NCBI GenBank assembly: GCA_035524275.1
Contig: DATKPC010000014.1
Span: 1-64,000, forward strand
DNA length: 64,000 bases
Reading direction: 5' to 3'
From: DATKPC01 sp035524275
GTDB taxonomy: Bacteria > Pseudomonadota > Gammaproteobacteria > Burkholderiales > Burkholderiaceae_F
Under the pieces are notes generated by a model. That model was not told the origin of the DNA, did not search any database, and saw only the letters and a program-made list of their open reading frames with translations. The position numbers and the translations under genes are program-made. Every line of letters begins with the position of its first letter. The first letter of the stretch is position 1. Below, piece by piece: positions 1-8,927 of this stretch.

Positions 1-12
1 TGGGGGAGAGGG
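1..12. repeat. Edge of a MITE/REP-like inverted repeat (partial)
   Basis: The first 12 bases (TGGGGGAGAGGG) match the outer end of the right arm of the inverted-repeat element seen complete at 57490-57622 and truncated at 17003-17106. The rest of this copy would lie left of the window. It sits about 80 bases beyond the stop of the GGDEF/EAL gene, so like the other copies it is next to a gene 3' end. Twelve bases is little evidence alone. Confidence 0.45.
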
Positions 13-90
13 CGGGCGCCCTGGAACCCGCAGCCCGGAAATGCACGACGCCGCGCGAGGCGGCGTCGTGTGCGAGGACCCCGGCGCGGC

Positions 91-1611
91 CTACTTGGCC
101 TTGCGATCCGCCTCGCGCATCGTGCGCGCGATGATCGCCGCCGGCGCCGGCTGCCCGAACAGAAAGCCTTGCGCCTCGACGCAGCCGGACTTGCGCGCCA
201 TTTCCAGCTGCGACTCGGTCTCGACCCCTTCGGCGATGACGCGCGCGCCGAAGCGCCGGCCGAGGCCGGCGATCGCCCTGACGACCGCCGCGGCGCCGAT
301 GTCTTCGCCCATCGCGCGGACGAAGCCGCCGTCGATCTTGAGCATGTCCACGCGGCAACGATGCAGCAGCGTCAGGCTGCAGGCGCCGCTGCCGAAATCG
401 TCGAGGGCGACGCGCACGCCGCGGCCGCGCAGCTCGGCGATCGTCGCCAGGCTCGTCGCGACTTCGCTCACGCGGCGGCCGAGGCTCACTTCGGTGATGT
501 CGACCTGCAGCCGGTGCGCCTCCAGGCCCGTCGAGGCCAGCACCTCGTCGACCGCGTCGAGCAGCGTCTCGCCGCGGAACTCGCGCGGCGACAGGTTGAC
601 CTGCACGCCGACCTTCTTCGGCCACGTCGTGGCGTCCTCGCAGGCGCGTCGCAGGACCTGCATCCCGATCGGCACGATCAGCCCGGTCTCCTCCGCGACG
701 TCGAGGAACTCGACCGGCCCGAGCGGTCCGCGCTCCGGGTGGTACCAGCGCACGAGCGCCTCGTTGGCGACGATCCGGCGCGACCGGATGTTGACGCGCG
801 GCAGGTACTGGACGCCGAACTGCCCTTCCTCGATCGCGGTGCGCAGTTCGGCTTCGATTCGCAGGCGGCGCAGCCCGCGTTCGCCGATCGCCGGATTGAA
901 GAACTGGAACAGCCGCATCCCGTTCTCGCGCGCGAACTGCATCGCAGCACCGGCGCGGGCAAGCAGCGTGCCGGCCTCGCTTCCGTCCTCCGGCAGCACG
1001 GACACGCCGATCGCGGCCGTGACGCGCAGTTCCTTGCCGTCGACGCGCAGCGGCGCCTCGATCGCCTCGATCAGCTTGCGGGCGATCGGGCCGGCGTCGT
1101 TCGAGACGCGCAGGTGCGACAGCACGAGGCCGAATTCGTTGTCGCCGATGCGGGCGAGCACGTCCGTGCCGCGCAGCACCGCGCGCAGGCGTTCGCCGAG
1201 CTGGCGTGCGACGATGTCCGCCGCCGAAAGGCCGAGCGCGTCGCGGATCTTCGACAGCTTCTCGATGCCGATCGCGACGACGCCCGCGGCGGCGCCGGAG
1301 CTGGCGTGCTCCGCGGCCGCGCGCTCCAGCTTGCGCTCGAACGCGACCCGGTTCGGCAACCCGGTGACGGCGTCGGTCACGCGCAGCTGCGCCACGCTTT
1401 CCTCGGCCGCCTGCCGCTCGTACAACTCCGTGATGAGGCGTTCGTTGACCCACTGCAGTTCCTCGCCGCGATCCTCGATCACGCGTTCGAGCTGGGCGAG
1501 CCGGTTCAGGCGCCGGGCGATGTCGGCTGCCGGCAATCCAATGATGTCGGAAGGCGACAGCGGTTCCGACGAGTCGTCCCGCCCGCTGCTCCCGTTTTCT
1601 TCGTGTTCCAT
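91..1611 (-). CDS. GGDEF/EAL protein, probable c-di-GMP phosphodiesterase
   Basis: This 506-residue cytoplasmic protein has a coiled N-terminus (about 30-75), a GGDEF domain (about 78-240) and an EAL domain (about 250-500). The cyclase signature is degraded: the GGDEF position reads GDNEF (156-160), so diguanylate cyclase activity is unlikely. The EAL domain keeps the residues known to bind metal and c-di-GMP: EAL at 284-286, NLS at 339-341, ITE at 372-374, DDFG at 404-407, KID at 425-427, EGVE at 461-464 and QG at 481-482. By family knowledge this predicts c-di-GMP hydrolysis, perhaps with the GGDEF domain acting as a regulator. No membrane segment or sensor domain is visible, so input may come through the coil. 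The gene stands alone, with the small HAD gene divergent from it. Confidence 0.9.
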   Translation of the reverse strand: MEHEENGSSGRDDSSEPLSPSDIIGLPAADIARRLNRLAQLERVIEDRGEELQWVNERLITELYERQAAEESVAQLRVTDAVTGLPNRVAFERKLERAAAEHASSGAAAGVVAIGIEKLSKIRDALGLSAADIVARQLGERLRAVLRGTDVLARIGDNEFGLVLSHLRVSNDAGPIARKLIEAIEAPLRVDGKELRVTAAIGVSVLPEDGSEAGTLLARAGAAMQFARENGMRLFQFFNPAIGERGLRRLRIEAELRTAIEEGQFGVQYLPRVNIRSRRIVANEALVRWYHPERGPLGPVEFLDVAEETGLIVPIGMQVLRRACEDATTWPKKVGVQVNLSPREFRGETLLDAVDEVLASTGLEAHRLQVDITEVSLGRRVSEVATSLATIAELRGRGVRVALDDFGSGACSLTLLHRCRVDMLKIDGGFVRAMGEDIGAAAVVRAIAGLGRRFGARVIAEGVETESQLEMARKSGCVEAQGFLFGQPAPAAIIARTMREADRKAK

Positions 1612-1800
1612 GCGTTCCTCTCAAGCCTTGGCGGCGCGTGAGACGCCTGCCCCAACGAGGTAACGGACGTTCCGCTGGCGCCTTGAGCGCGGGAAGCCCG
1701 TCCCGCGCCCGCGGGATCCAGAAAACTGGGGGCCATTTGCCGGCCAACTCCGGCGCTGGTCGCGCTCAATCGGCGCCGCCGCGCTGCCGATTTCCTGAGG

Positions 1801-2403
1801 ATGCGGGGCATCGCGCCCCGAGCCGTCGAGACACCCGTTGACCGCCAAGCCGAGGCTTCCTTGATCCTGTTCCTGGATTTCGATGGCGTCCTGCACCCCG
1901 ATCCGTGCATGGAGCCGCGCCGCCTGTTCGAGCACGCGCCTCGCCTCGCGCAGACGCTCTCGGGCTTCGCGGAGGTCGAGATCGTCCTGTCCACGGCCTG
2001 GCGAAACCTGATGTCGTTCGACCAGTTGCAGGCGCTGTTGCCGGAGGAGGTCGCCGCCCGCGTGATCGGCATCACGCCGACATTCGGCCAGTTCGACGCG
2101 GCCACGCCGCTGGTGCCGTACCGGCGCCAGGCGGAGTGCGCCCACTGGTTGCGGATGAACAACCGGCCGCCGGACGCCTGGGTCGCGCTCGACGACCGGC
2201 CGCACTGGTTCTCGCCGTACTGCGAAAACCTCATCGATTGCAATTCCGCGATCGGGCTCGAACCGGTCGTTGCCGCGCGCCTCACCGGCGCCCTGGTCAC
2301 GGCCCGCGCGCGGCACGCCCGCGCCAGCCGCGGCGCGGCGACCGCGCGCGACGGATTCACCGTCCCGGCGGTGTTGCCAAAAACCGACGCCGCGCCAATC
2401 TGA
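1801..2403 (+). CDS. HAD-like protein (SAK RNA-repair type HAD fold)
   Basis: This is a small cytoplasmic protein of the HAD superfamily. Motif I is DFDGVL directly after a hydrophobic beta strand, a motif II-like Thr/Ser lies in STAWR, and the motif IV acidic pair is in DDRPHW. The pattern resembles the HAD domain found in Swiss-Army-Knife RNA-repair proteins, here standing alone; phosphatase activity on an unknown substrate is the family expectation. The ATG at 1801 has GAGG directly abutting it. A TTG at 1861, five bases after GAGG, would start the protein exactly at the first HAD strand and may be the true start. The C-terminal 45 residues are Ala/Arg-rich and probably disordered. The gene runs toward kup, 90 bases away. 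Confidence 0.7.
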   Translation: MRGIAPRAVETPVDRQAEASLILFLDFDGVLHPDPCMEPRRLFEHAPRLAQTLSGFAEVEIVLSTAWRNLMSFDQLQALLPEEVAARVIGITPTFGQFDAATPLVPYRRQAECAHWLRMNNRPPDAWVALDDRPHWFSPYCENLIDCNSAIGLEPVVAARLTGALVTARARHARASRGAATARDGFTVPAVLPKTDAAPI

Positions 2404-2493
2404 TCGTCCCGGCCGGTTCGCGCTGGCGGCGCCGGCAGCGTATCGTGCCGCCGCATTGCAACGCACGGACGCGCCGCGGCGCGGCGCATCCTC

Positions 2494-4374
2494 ATGGCAC
2501 AGCCCTCCCCTCGTGAACGCCTCGCGCCGCTCGTTCTCGGCGCGATCGGGGTCGTCTACGGCGACATCGGCACGAGCCCGCTGTATGCCCTGCAGCAGGC
2601 GTTCAATCCGGAGTTCGGGGTCAAGGTCGACCCGCAGAACATCCTGGGGGTCGTCTCGCTGACGACGTGGATGCTGGCGATCATCGTCGCCTTGAAGTAC
2701 GTCGGCCTGATCCTGCGCGCCGACAACAACCACGAAGGCGGCGTGATGGCGCTGATCGCGCTCGCCGCCTCGTCGGTCGGCGAGCGCGTCAAGCTGCAGC
2801 GGTTCGCCGTGTTCATCGGCCTGTGCGGCGCGGCGCTGTTCTTCGGCGACGGCGTGATCACGCCGGCCGTCTCGGTGCTGAGCGCGGTCGAGGGGATCGA
2901 GATCGCGACGCCGACGTTCAAGCCCTACATCCTGCCGCTCGCCGTGGCGATCCTGACCGCGCTGTACATCGGCCAGAAGCATGGCACCGGGCGCATCGGC
3001 GTGCTCTTCGGCCCGGTGCTGGCGATCTGGTTCGTGGTGATCGCCCTGCTCGGCCTCGCGCAGATCATGCGCGCGCCGCAGATCCTCAATGCCCTGAATC
3101 CGCTGCACGGCCTGACCTTCATGTGGCGCAACGGCTGGATCGCGTTCGTTGCGCTCGGCGCGATCGTCCTGACGGTGACCGGCGCCGAGGCGCTCTATGC
3201 CGACCTGGGGCATTTCGGCAAGCGCGCGATCCGCACCGCGTGGTTCGCGCTCGTCTTCCCGGCGCTGCTGCTGGAGTACCTCGGGCAGGGCGCGCTGCTG
3301 CTCACGAACCCGGCCGCGGTCGACAATCCGTTCTACCGCCAGGTGCCCGACTGGGGCGTGATCCCGCTCGTCGTGCTGGCCACGGCGGCGACGGTGATCG
3401 CCTCGCAGGCGACGATATCCGGCACGTTCTCGCTCGTCCGGCAGGCGATCCAGCTCGGCTTCATGCCGCGGATGCACATCGTGCAGACGTCGGCCTCCTC
3501 GTTCGGCCAGATCTACGTGCCGGCCGTGAACTGGCTTCAATTCATCCTCGTGGTCGCGGTCGTCATCGGCTTCGGCTCCTCGGCGGCGCTGGCCTCGGCG
3601 TACGGGATCGCCGTGACCGGCACGATGTTCATCACGACGCTGCTCACCTTCTTCGTCGTCCGCTACGGATGGAAGTACCCGCTGTGGATCTCGATCGTCT
3701 CGACCGGCTTCTTCGCCGCGATCGACTTCGTGCTCTATGCGGCGAACAACCTCAAGATCCTGCAGGGCGGCTGGTTCCCTCTCGCGGTCGCCCTGGTCGT
3801 CTTCACGGTCATGACGACGTGGAAGCGCGGCCGCACGATCCTGCTCGCGAAGCTGCGCGCCGAGGCCGTCCCGCTGGAGGTGATCCTCGAGTCGCTGATG
3901 CGCTCGCCGCCGACGCGCGTGCCCGGCACCGCGGTCTTCCTGCGCGCGGAGAACGAAGGAGCGCCGCGCGCGCTGATGCACAACCTGCTGCACAACAAGG
4001 TCCTGCACGAGCGCGTGATCTTCCTCACGGTGCACGTCGCCTCGGTGCCGTGGATTCCGGCCGACCAGCGCGTCACCGTGACGCCGCTCGGCCACCACTG
4101 CTTCCAGATCGACGTGCACTACGGGTTCAAGAACGAGCCGGACCTGATGCGCGCGCTGGAGTTCGCGCGTTCGCACGGCCTGGCGATCGACCCGATGGAG
4201 ACCTCTTTCTTCCTCAGCCGGCAGAAGGTGGTACCCGTGGCCTCGAGCAAGGCGATGGCCCACTGGCGCGAGCGGCTGTTCGCCGCGATGACCCGCAACG
4301 CGGCGGATTCGGCGGATTACTTCCGCCTGCCGCTCAATCGCGTCGCCGAGCTCGGCTCGCAGATCGAAATCTGA
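2494..4374 (+). CDS. kup: Kup low-affinity potassium transporter
   Basis: This 626-residue inner-membrane protein is a KUP/HAK/KT potassium-proton symporter. The family signature GDIGTSPLYAL occupies residues 23-33 and is followed by about twelve hydrophobic segments through residue ~430, with conserved stretches such as FFGDGVITPAVSVLSA and GTGRIGVLFGP. The hydrophilic C-terminal part (~440-626) is the usual cytoplasmic domain and ends at the normal place. Length is typical of the family (about 620-630). The gene is monocistronic by spacing. No KdpD-like or c-di-AMP signal is visible upstream. Confidence 0.96.
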   Translation: MAQPSPRERLAPLVLGAIGVVYGDIGTSPLYALQQAFNPEFGVKVDPQNILGVVSLTTWMLAIIVALKYVGLILRADNNHEGGVMALIALAASSVGERVKLQRFAVFIGLCGAALFFGDGVITPAVSVLSAVEGIEIATPTFKPYILPLAVAILTALYIGQKHGTGRIGVLFGPVLAIWFVVIALLGLAQIMRAPQILNALNPLHGLTFMWRNGWIAFVALGAIVLTVTGAEALYADLGHFGKRAIRTAWFALVFPALLLEYLGQGALLLTNPAAVDNPFYRQVPDWGVIPLVVLATAATVIASQATISGTFSLVRQAIQLGFMPRMHIVQTSASSFGQIYVPAVNWLQFILVVAVVIGFGSSAALASAYGIAVTGTMFITTLLTFFVVRYGWKYPLWISIVSTGFFAAIDFVLYAANNLKILQGGWFPLAVALVVFTVMTTWKRGRTILLAKLRAEAVPLEVILESLMRSPPTRVPGTAVFLRAENEGAPRALMHNLLHNKVLHERVIFLTVHVASVPWIPADQRVTVTPLGHHCFQIDVHYGFKNEPDLMRALEFARSHGLAIDPMETSFFLSRQKVVPVASSKAMAHWRERLFAAMTRNAADSADYFRLPLNRVAELGSQIEI

Positions 4375-4480
4375 GCTCCGCGCGGCGCGGCCGCCATTCT
4401 TCGCTGCAGTGCAGCGACGGGGCTTTCCCGCGTCGCGGTGTACGATCGCCGGCCTGTTCCCTGCCACCACACCGGGTCCG

Positions 4481-5452
4481 ATGAGCCTGCCGGAGCTTCT
4501 GAAGAATCGCCTGTCCCTGCCGGTCATCGGCTCCCCGCTCTTCATCGTCTCCAATCCGGACCTGGTGATTGCGCAGTGCAAGGCGGGGATCGTCGGTGCC
4601 TTCCCGGCGCTCAACGCGCGTCCGGCCGCCGAGCTGGAGAACTGGCTGCAGCGCATCGACGAGGCGCTGTCGCAGCACGCGGCGGAGCACCCCGGCTCGC
4701 GCGTCGCGCCCTACGCGGTCAACCAGATCATCCACGCCAGCAACGATCGACTGCGGCAGGACCTCGAGGCCTGCGGCAGGCACCGCGTGCCGATCATCAT
4801 CACGAGCCTGCGCGCGCCCGACGAGGTCGTGCCGGTCGTCCATGGCTGGGGCGGACTGGTCTTCCATGACGTGATCAGCGTGCGCCACGCGAAGCGGGCC
4901 ATCGACGCCGGCGTGGACGGCCTGATCCTCGTCTGCGCCGGCGCCGGCGGCCACGCCGGCGGCCTGAGCCCGTTCGCGCTCGTCTCGGAGGTGCGGCGCT
5001 TCTATGCCGGGACGATCATCCTGTCCGGCGCGATCACGCGCGGCGAGCACGTCCTCGCGGCGCAGGCGATGGGCGCGGACCTCGCCTACATCGGCACGCG
5101 CTTCATCGCGACGCCGGAGGCCCACGCGGACATCGCCTACAAGCAGATGATCGTCGACTCGACGGCGAGCGACATCGTCTATACGAACCTGTTCACCGGC
5201 GTGCTGGGCAATTACCTGCGCGGCAGCATCGTCAATGCCGGCCTGGACCCGGAAAACCTGCCGAGCGCGGACAAGAGCACGATGAGTTTCGGCTCCGGCG
5301 GATCGTCGCGCAGCAAGGCGTGGCGAGACATCTGGGGCGCGGGCCAGGGCGTCGGGAACATCGATGCGGTGAGGCCGGTTGCCGAGGTCGTCGCGACGAT
5401 GCGCGCCGACTACGACGCGGCGCGGGCGCGTCTCCTGGCCGCGTCGGGTTGA
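4481..5452 (+). CDS. NAD(P)H-dependent flavin oxidoreductase / nitronate monooxygenase-like
   Basis: This 323-residue TIM-barrel flavoprotein belongs to the 2-nitropropane dioxygenase (nitronate monooxygenase) superfamily. It begins NRLSLPVIGSPLF, the usual first strand of the barrel, and carries the FMN/active-site segment CAGAGGHAGG with His158. Next come GAITRGEHVLAAQAMGADL and YIGTRFIATPEA, matching the phosphate-binding loop. Family enzymes oxidise nitronates or reduce quinones with FMN; the substrate here cannot be told from sequence. The ATG at 4481 was chosen over an in-frame upstream codon because homology starts there. It precedes the beta-oxidation pair by 125 bases, and similar oxidoreductases often sit beside acyl-CoA genes, so a lipid-related role is possible. 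Confidence 0.85.
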   Translation: MSLPELLKNRLSLPVIGSPLFIVSNPDLVIAQCKAGIVGAFPALNARPAAELENWLQRIDEALSQHAAEHPGSRVAPYAVNQIIHASNDRLRQDLEACGRHRVPIIITSLRAPDEVVPVVHGWGGLVFHDVISVRHAKRAIDAGVDGLILVCAGAGGHAGGLSPFALVSEVRRFYAGTIILSGAITRGEHVLAAQAMGADLAYIGTRFIATPEAHADIAYKQMIVDSTASDIVYTNLFTGVLGNYLRGSIVNAGLDPENLPSADKSTMSFGSGGSSRSKAWRDIWGAGQGVGNIDAVRPVAEVVATMRADYDAARARLLAASG

Positions 5453-5577
5453 CCGCACCCGTGGCCGCGACGCACGCCGGGCGAACCCGCCGCGCAGCCG
5501 GCAGACCGTAACGAATCCCGGAATCGAAGCACGGAATCGAAACACCGACGCAGACCGACCCGCACGGAGACCGCACG

Positions 5578-7674
5578 ATGTCAGCCGACTACACGATCCG
5601 CGACGGCGTCGCCGTCATCACGCTCAACAACCCGCCGGTCAACGGCCTCGGCCTCGCGACGCGGCTTGCGTTTGCCGCCGGCGTCGACAAGGCGCTGCTC
5701 GATCCGGACATCGTCGCGATCGTGGTCACCGGCGCCGGTCGCGTGTTTTCCGGCGGCGCCGACATCCGCGAGTTCGGCTCGCCGAAGTCGACGCAGGAAC
5801 CCAACCTGCTCACGCTGATCCGCCTCGTGGAAAGCGCCACGAAGCCGGTCGTTGCCGCGATCAACGCGACCGCGATGGGTGGCGGCCTCGAACTGGCGAT
5901 GGGCTGCCACTACCGCGTCGCCGCGCGCCACGCGGACGTCGGGTTGCCGGAAGTCAAGATCGGGCTGATCCCCGGGGCCGGCGGCACGCAGCGGCTGCCG
6001 CGCCTTGCCGGGCTCGAGGCCGCCGTGAACATGATCGTCAGCGGCGAACCGCTGAAGGCCGATGCGCTGGCCTCCACGCGCCTGTTCGACCGCGTCGTCG
6101 ACGGCGACGTGGTGGCCGCGGCCGTCGAGTTCGCCCGCGACGCGGCGCGGCGCCCCGGCCCGCATCCGCGCGCACGCGACCTCAAGGTCGAGCACGACCA
6201 GGCGCAGGCGTTCCTGAAGTTCTCGCGCAACACGGTCGCCGCGATCGCGAAGAACTATCCGGCCCCCGTGAAGTGCGTCGACGCCGTCACCGCGTCGGTC
6301 ACGATGCCGTTCGACGAGGCGATGCGCGCCGAGCGCGAGGCGTTCATCGGCCTGATGTTCACGCCGGAGTCGCGCGCGCTGCGCCACGCCTTCCTCGGCG
6401 AGCGCGCCGCCTCGAAGATCGCCGACGTGCCGGAGTCCACGCCGGTGCGCGAGATCCGCCGCGCCGCCGTCATCGGCGCCGGCACGATGGGCGGGGGCAT
6501 CGCGATGAACTTCGCCAACGCCGGCATCCCGGTGACGGTGGTCGAGACAACCGGCGAGGCGCTCGAGCGGGGCCTCGGGACCGTGCGCAGGAACTACGAG
6601 AACTCCGCGCGCAAGGGCAAGCTCACGGAAGAGGCCCTGGCCAAGCGCATGTCGCTGATCCAGGGCACGCTGTCCTACGACGACATCCGCGACGCCGACA
6701 TCGTCGTCGAGGCCGTATTCGAGGACATCGGCGTCAAGGAGAAGGTCTTCCGCCAGCTCGACGCCACGATGAAGCCGGGCGCGATCCTCGCGAGCAACAC
6801 CTCGACGCTCGACGTCGACCGGATCGCGTCGTTCACGAAGCGACCGGGCGACGTCATCGGGCTGCATTTCTTCAGCCCGGCGAACGTCATGAAACTGCTG
6901 GAGGTCGTCCGCGGCGCCGCGACGTCGAAGGACGTGCTGGCCACGGCGATGAAGCTCGCGAAGACGATCCGCAAGACGGCCGTCGTCTCCGGCGTCTGCG
7001 ACGGCTTCATCGGCAACCGGATGATCGAGCAGTACAGCCGCCAGGCCGGATTCCTGCTGGAGGAAGGCTGCCTGCCGGCGCAGGTCGACCGCGCGATCGA
7101 GAAGTTCGGCTTCGCGATGGGTCCGTTCCGGATGGGCGACCTGGCCGGCAACGACATCGGGTGGGCGATCCGCAAGCGGCGTTACGTCGAGAAGCCGGAC
7201 GTGACCTACTCGAAGACGGCCGACCTGCTGTGCGAGATGGGCCGCTTCGGCCAGAAGACCGGCGCCGGCTGGTACGACTACGCGCCGGGCGACCGGACGC
7301 CGAAGCCGTCGAAGGTCGTCGACGACATGGTGGTCGCGCATTCGAAGGCGCTGCGGATCGAGCGGCGCCGGATCGGCGACGACGAGATCGTCGAGCGGCT
7401 CGTCTACGCCCTCGTCAACGAAGGCGCGCGGATCCTGGAGGAAGGCATCGCGAGCAAGGCGTCCGACATCGACATGGTCTACCTGACCGGCTACGGCTTC
7501 CCGCCGTGGCGTGGCGGTCCCATGTGCTACGCCGACACGGTCGGGCTGTTCAACGTCGTGGCGGCGATGCGGCGTTTCGCCGGCGCGCCGCACGCGGAAC
7601 GGCAGGCCGGGGCCTGGGTGCCGGCGCCGCTGCTCGAGCGCCTGGCGTCCGAGGGCAAGAGCTTCACCGCCTGA
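5578..7674 (+). CDS. Bifunctional enoyl-CoA hydratase / 3-hydroxyacyl-CoA dehydrogenase (FadB/FadJ type)
   Basis: This 698-residue fusion carries two consecutive beta-oxidation steps. The N-terminal crotonase domain (1-~190) has the oxyanion-hole GGG followed by the catalytic Glu in GGGLELA, and the second Glu in LPEVKIGLIPGAGG. The 3-hydroxyacyl-CoA dehydrogenase part starts with the NAD-binding loop GAGTMGGG near residue 300. It carries the catalytic His430 in HFFSP and the segment VCDGFIGNRM, then two C-terminal helical domains. Length fits FadB/FadJ/peroxisomal multifunctional enzymes (about 700-730). The thiolase gene follows 35 bases later with a good ribosome-binding site, so the two are probably co-transcribed. 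Substrate chain length is not evident. Confidence 0.93.
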   Translation: MSADYTIRDGVAVITLNNPPVNGLGLATRLAFAAGVDKALLDPDIVAIVVTGAGRVFSGGADIREFGSPKSTQEPNLLTLIRLVESATKPVVAAINATAMGGGLELAMGCHYRVAARHADVGLPEVKIGLIPGAGGTQRLPRLAGLEAAVNMIVSGEPLKADALASTRLFDRVVDGDVVAAAVEFARDAARRPGPHPRARDLKVEHDQAQAFLKFSRNTVAAIAKNYPAPVKCVDAVTASVTMPFDEAMRAEREAFIGLMFTPESRALRHAFLGERAASKIADVPESTPVREIRRAAVIGAGTMGGGIAMNFANAGIPVTVVETTGEALERGLGTVRRNYENSARKGKLTEEALAKRMSLIQGTLSYDDIRDADIVVEAVFEDIGVKEKVFRQLDATMKPGAILASNTSTLDVDRIASFTKRPGDVIGLHFFSPANVMKLLEVVRGAATSKDVLATAMKLAKTIRKTAVVSGVCDGFIGNRMIEQYSRQAGFLLEEGCLPAQVDRAIEKFGFAMGPFRMGDLAGNDIGWAIRKRRYVEKPDVTYSKTADLLCEMGRFGQKTGAGWYDYAPGDRTPKPSKVVDDMVVAHSKALRIERRRIGDDEIVERLVYALVNEGARILEEGIASKASDIDMVYLTGYGFPPWRGGPMCYADTVGLFNVVAAMRRFAGAPHAERQAGAWVPAPLLERLASEGKSFTA

Positions 7675-7709
7675 CCGCCGCGCGAACGCAAACCGAGAGG
7701 AGCACGAAC

Positions 7710-8888
7710 ATGACCGATGCCGTGATCGTATCGACGGCCCGCACCGGCCTCGCGAAGAGCTGGAAAGGCGCCTTCAACCTCACGCACGGCGCGACGCTCG
7801 GCGGGCACGCCGTCCGCCACGCGATCGCCCGCGCCCGCCTCGACCCGGCCGAAGTCGAGGACGTCGTGATGGGCTGCGCCAACCCGGAGGGCGCGACCGG
7901 CATGAACATCGCGCGGCAGGTCGCGCTCGCCGCCGACTGCCCCGTCACCGTGCCCGGGATGACCGTCAACCGCTTCTGTTCGTCCGGCCTGCAGACGATC
8001 GTGCTCGCGGCGCAGCGCGTGCTCAGCGGCGAAGGCGACGTGTTCGTCGCCGGCGGTGTCGAGAGCATCTCGTGCGTGCAGCAGGAGATGAACATGCACA
8101 TGCTGGCCGACCCGGCCCTGGTCAAGCGCAAGCCGGAGCTCTATTGGCCGATGCTGCAGACGGCGGAGCAGGTCGCGAAGCGCTACGGGATCCCGCGCGA
8201 GCGCCAGGACCAGTACGGCGTGCAGAGCCAGCTGCGGGCCGCGGCGGCGCAGGCCGCCGGCCGCTTCGCGCAGGAGATCGTTCCGATGACGGTGACGATG
8301 GGCGTCGCGGACAAGGCGACGTCGCGCCTGGCGACGAAGCAGGTGACGATCGATGCCGACGAAGGCATCCGGCCCGACACGACCTACGAGGGCGTCGCGA
8401 AGATCCGGCCGGCGTTGCCGGGCGGCGTGATCGCCGCCGGCAACGCCAGCCAGTTCTCCGACGGCGCGGCCGCCGCGGTGGTCATGAACGCGAAGGTCGC
8501 GGAGCGGCGCGGGCTCGTCCCGCTCGGGATCTACCGCGGCTTCGCGGTCGCCGGGCTGGAACCGGACGAAATGGGCATCGGCCCCGTCTACGCGATCCCG
8601 AAGCTGCTCGCCCGCGCCGGGCTGCGCGTCGAGGACATCGGGCTGTGGGAGCTCAACGAGGCCTTCGCCGTCCAGGTCCTGTATTGCGCCGACAAGCTCG
8701 GCATCCCGATGGACCGCCTCAACGTCGACGGCGGCGCGATCGCGGTCGGGCATCCCTACGGCGTCTCCGGCGCGCGCCTCACGGGGCATGCGCTGATCGA
8801 GGGCAAGCGCCGCGGCGTCAAGCACGTCGTCGTGACGATGTGCATCGGCGGCGGCCAGGGCGCTGCCGCGCTCTTCGAAGTCGCGTAG
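7710..8888 (+). CDS. Acetyl-CoA acyltransferase (3-ketoacyl-CoA thiolase)
   Basis: This 392-residue thiolase has the acylation nucleophile Cys90 in NRFCSSGL, the catalytic His348 in VGHPYG and the proton-exchange Cys378 in MCIGGGQG, exactly the family spacing. It cleaves 3-ketoacyl-CoA to acetyl-CoA, completing the cycle begun by the upstream hydratase/dehydrogenase. The start ATG follows GAGAGGAGC at good spacing. A biosynthetic (acetoacetyl-CoA-forming) role cannot be excluded, but the pairing with the multifunctional dehydrogenase favours degradation. The gene order (dehydrogenase then thiolase) matches fadB-fadA operons. Confidence 0.93.
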   Translation: MTDAVIVSTARTGLAKSWKGAFNLTHGATLGGHAVRHAIARARLDPAEVEDVVMGCANPEGATGMNIARQVALAADCPVTVPGMTVNRFCSSGLQTIVLAAQRVLSGEGDVFVAGGVESISCVQQEMNMHMLADPALVKRKPELYWPMLQTAEQVAKRYGIPRERQDQYGVQSQLRAAAAQAAGRFAQEIVPMTVTMGVADKATSRLATKQVTIDADEGIRPDTTYEGVAKIRPALPGGVIAAGNASQFSDGAAAAVVMNAKVAERRGLVPLGIYRGFAVAGLEPDEMGIGPVYAIPKLLARAGLRVEDIGLWELNEAFAVQVLYCADKLGIPMDRLNVDGGAIAVGHPYGVSGARLTGHALIEGKRRGVKHVVVTMCIGGGQGAAALFEVA

Positions 8889-8927
8889 GCGCAACACAAC
8901 GACAGTGACATCGAGCGGAGGGTAGCG

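Noticed and set aside
4404..4418. A palindrome-like CGCTGCAGTGCAGCG between kup and the flavin oxidoreductase gene
   Set aside because: It is imperfect at the centre, short, and has no T-run; it could be chance in GC-rich DNA.
1621..4656. A very long open frame (about 1000 codons) on the minus strand opposite kup
   Set aside because: It is extremely Arg/Asp/Gln-rich with no domain, and mirrors the codon bias of kup on the other strand; a GC-rich shadow frame.
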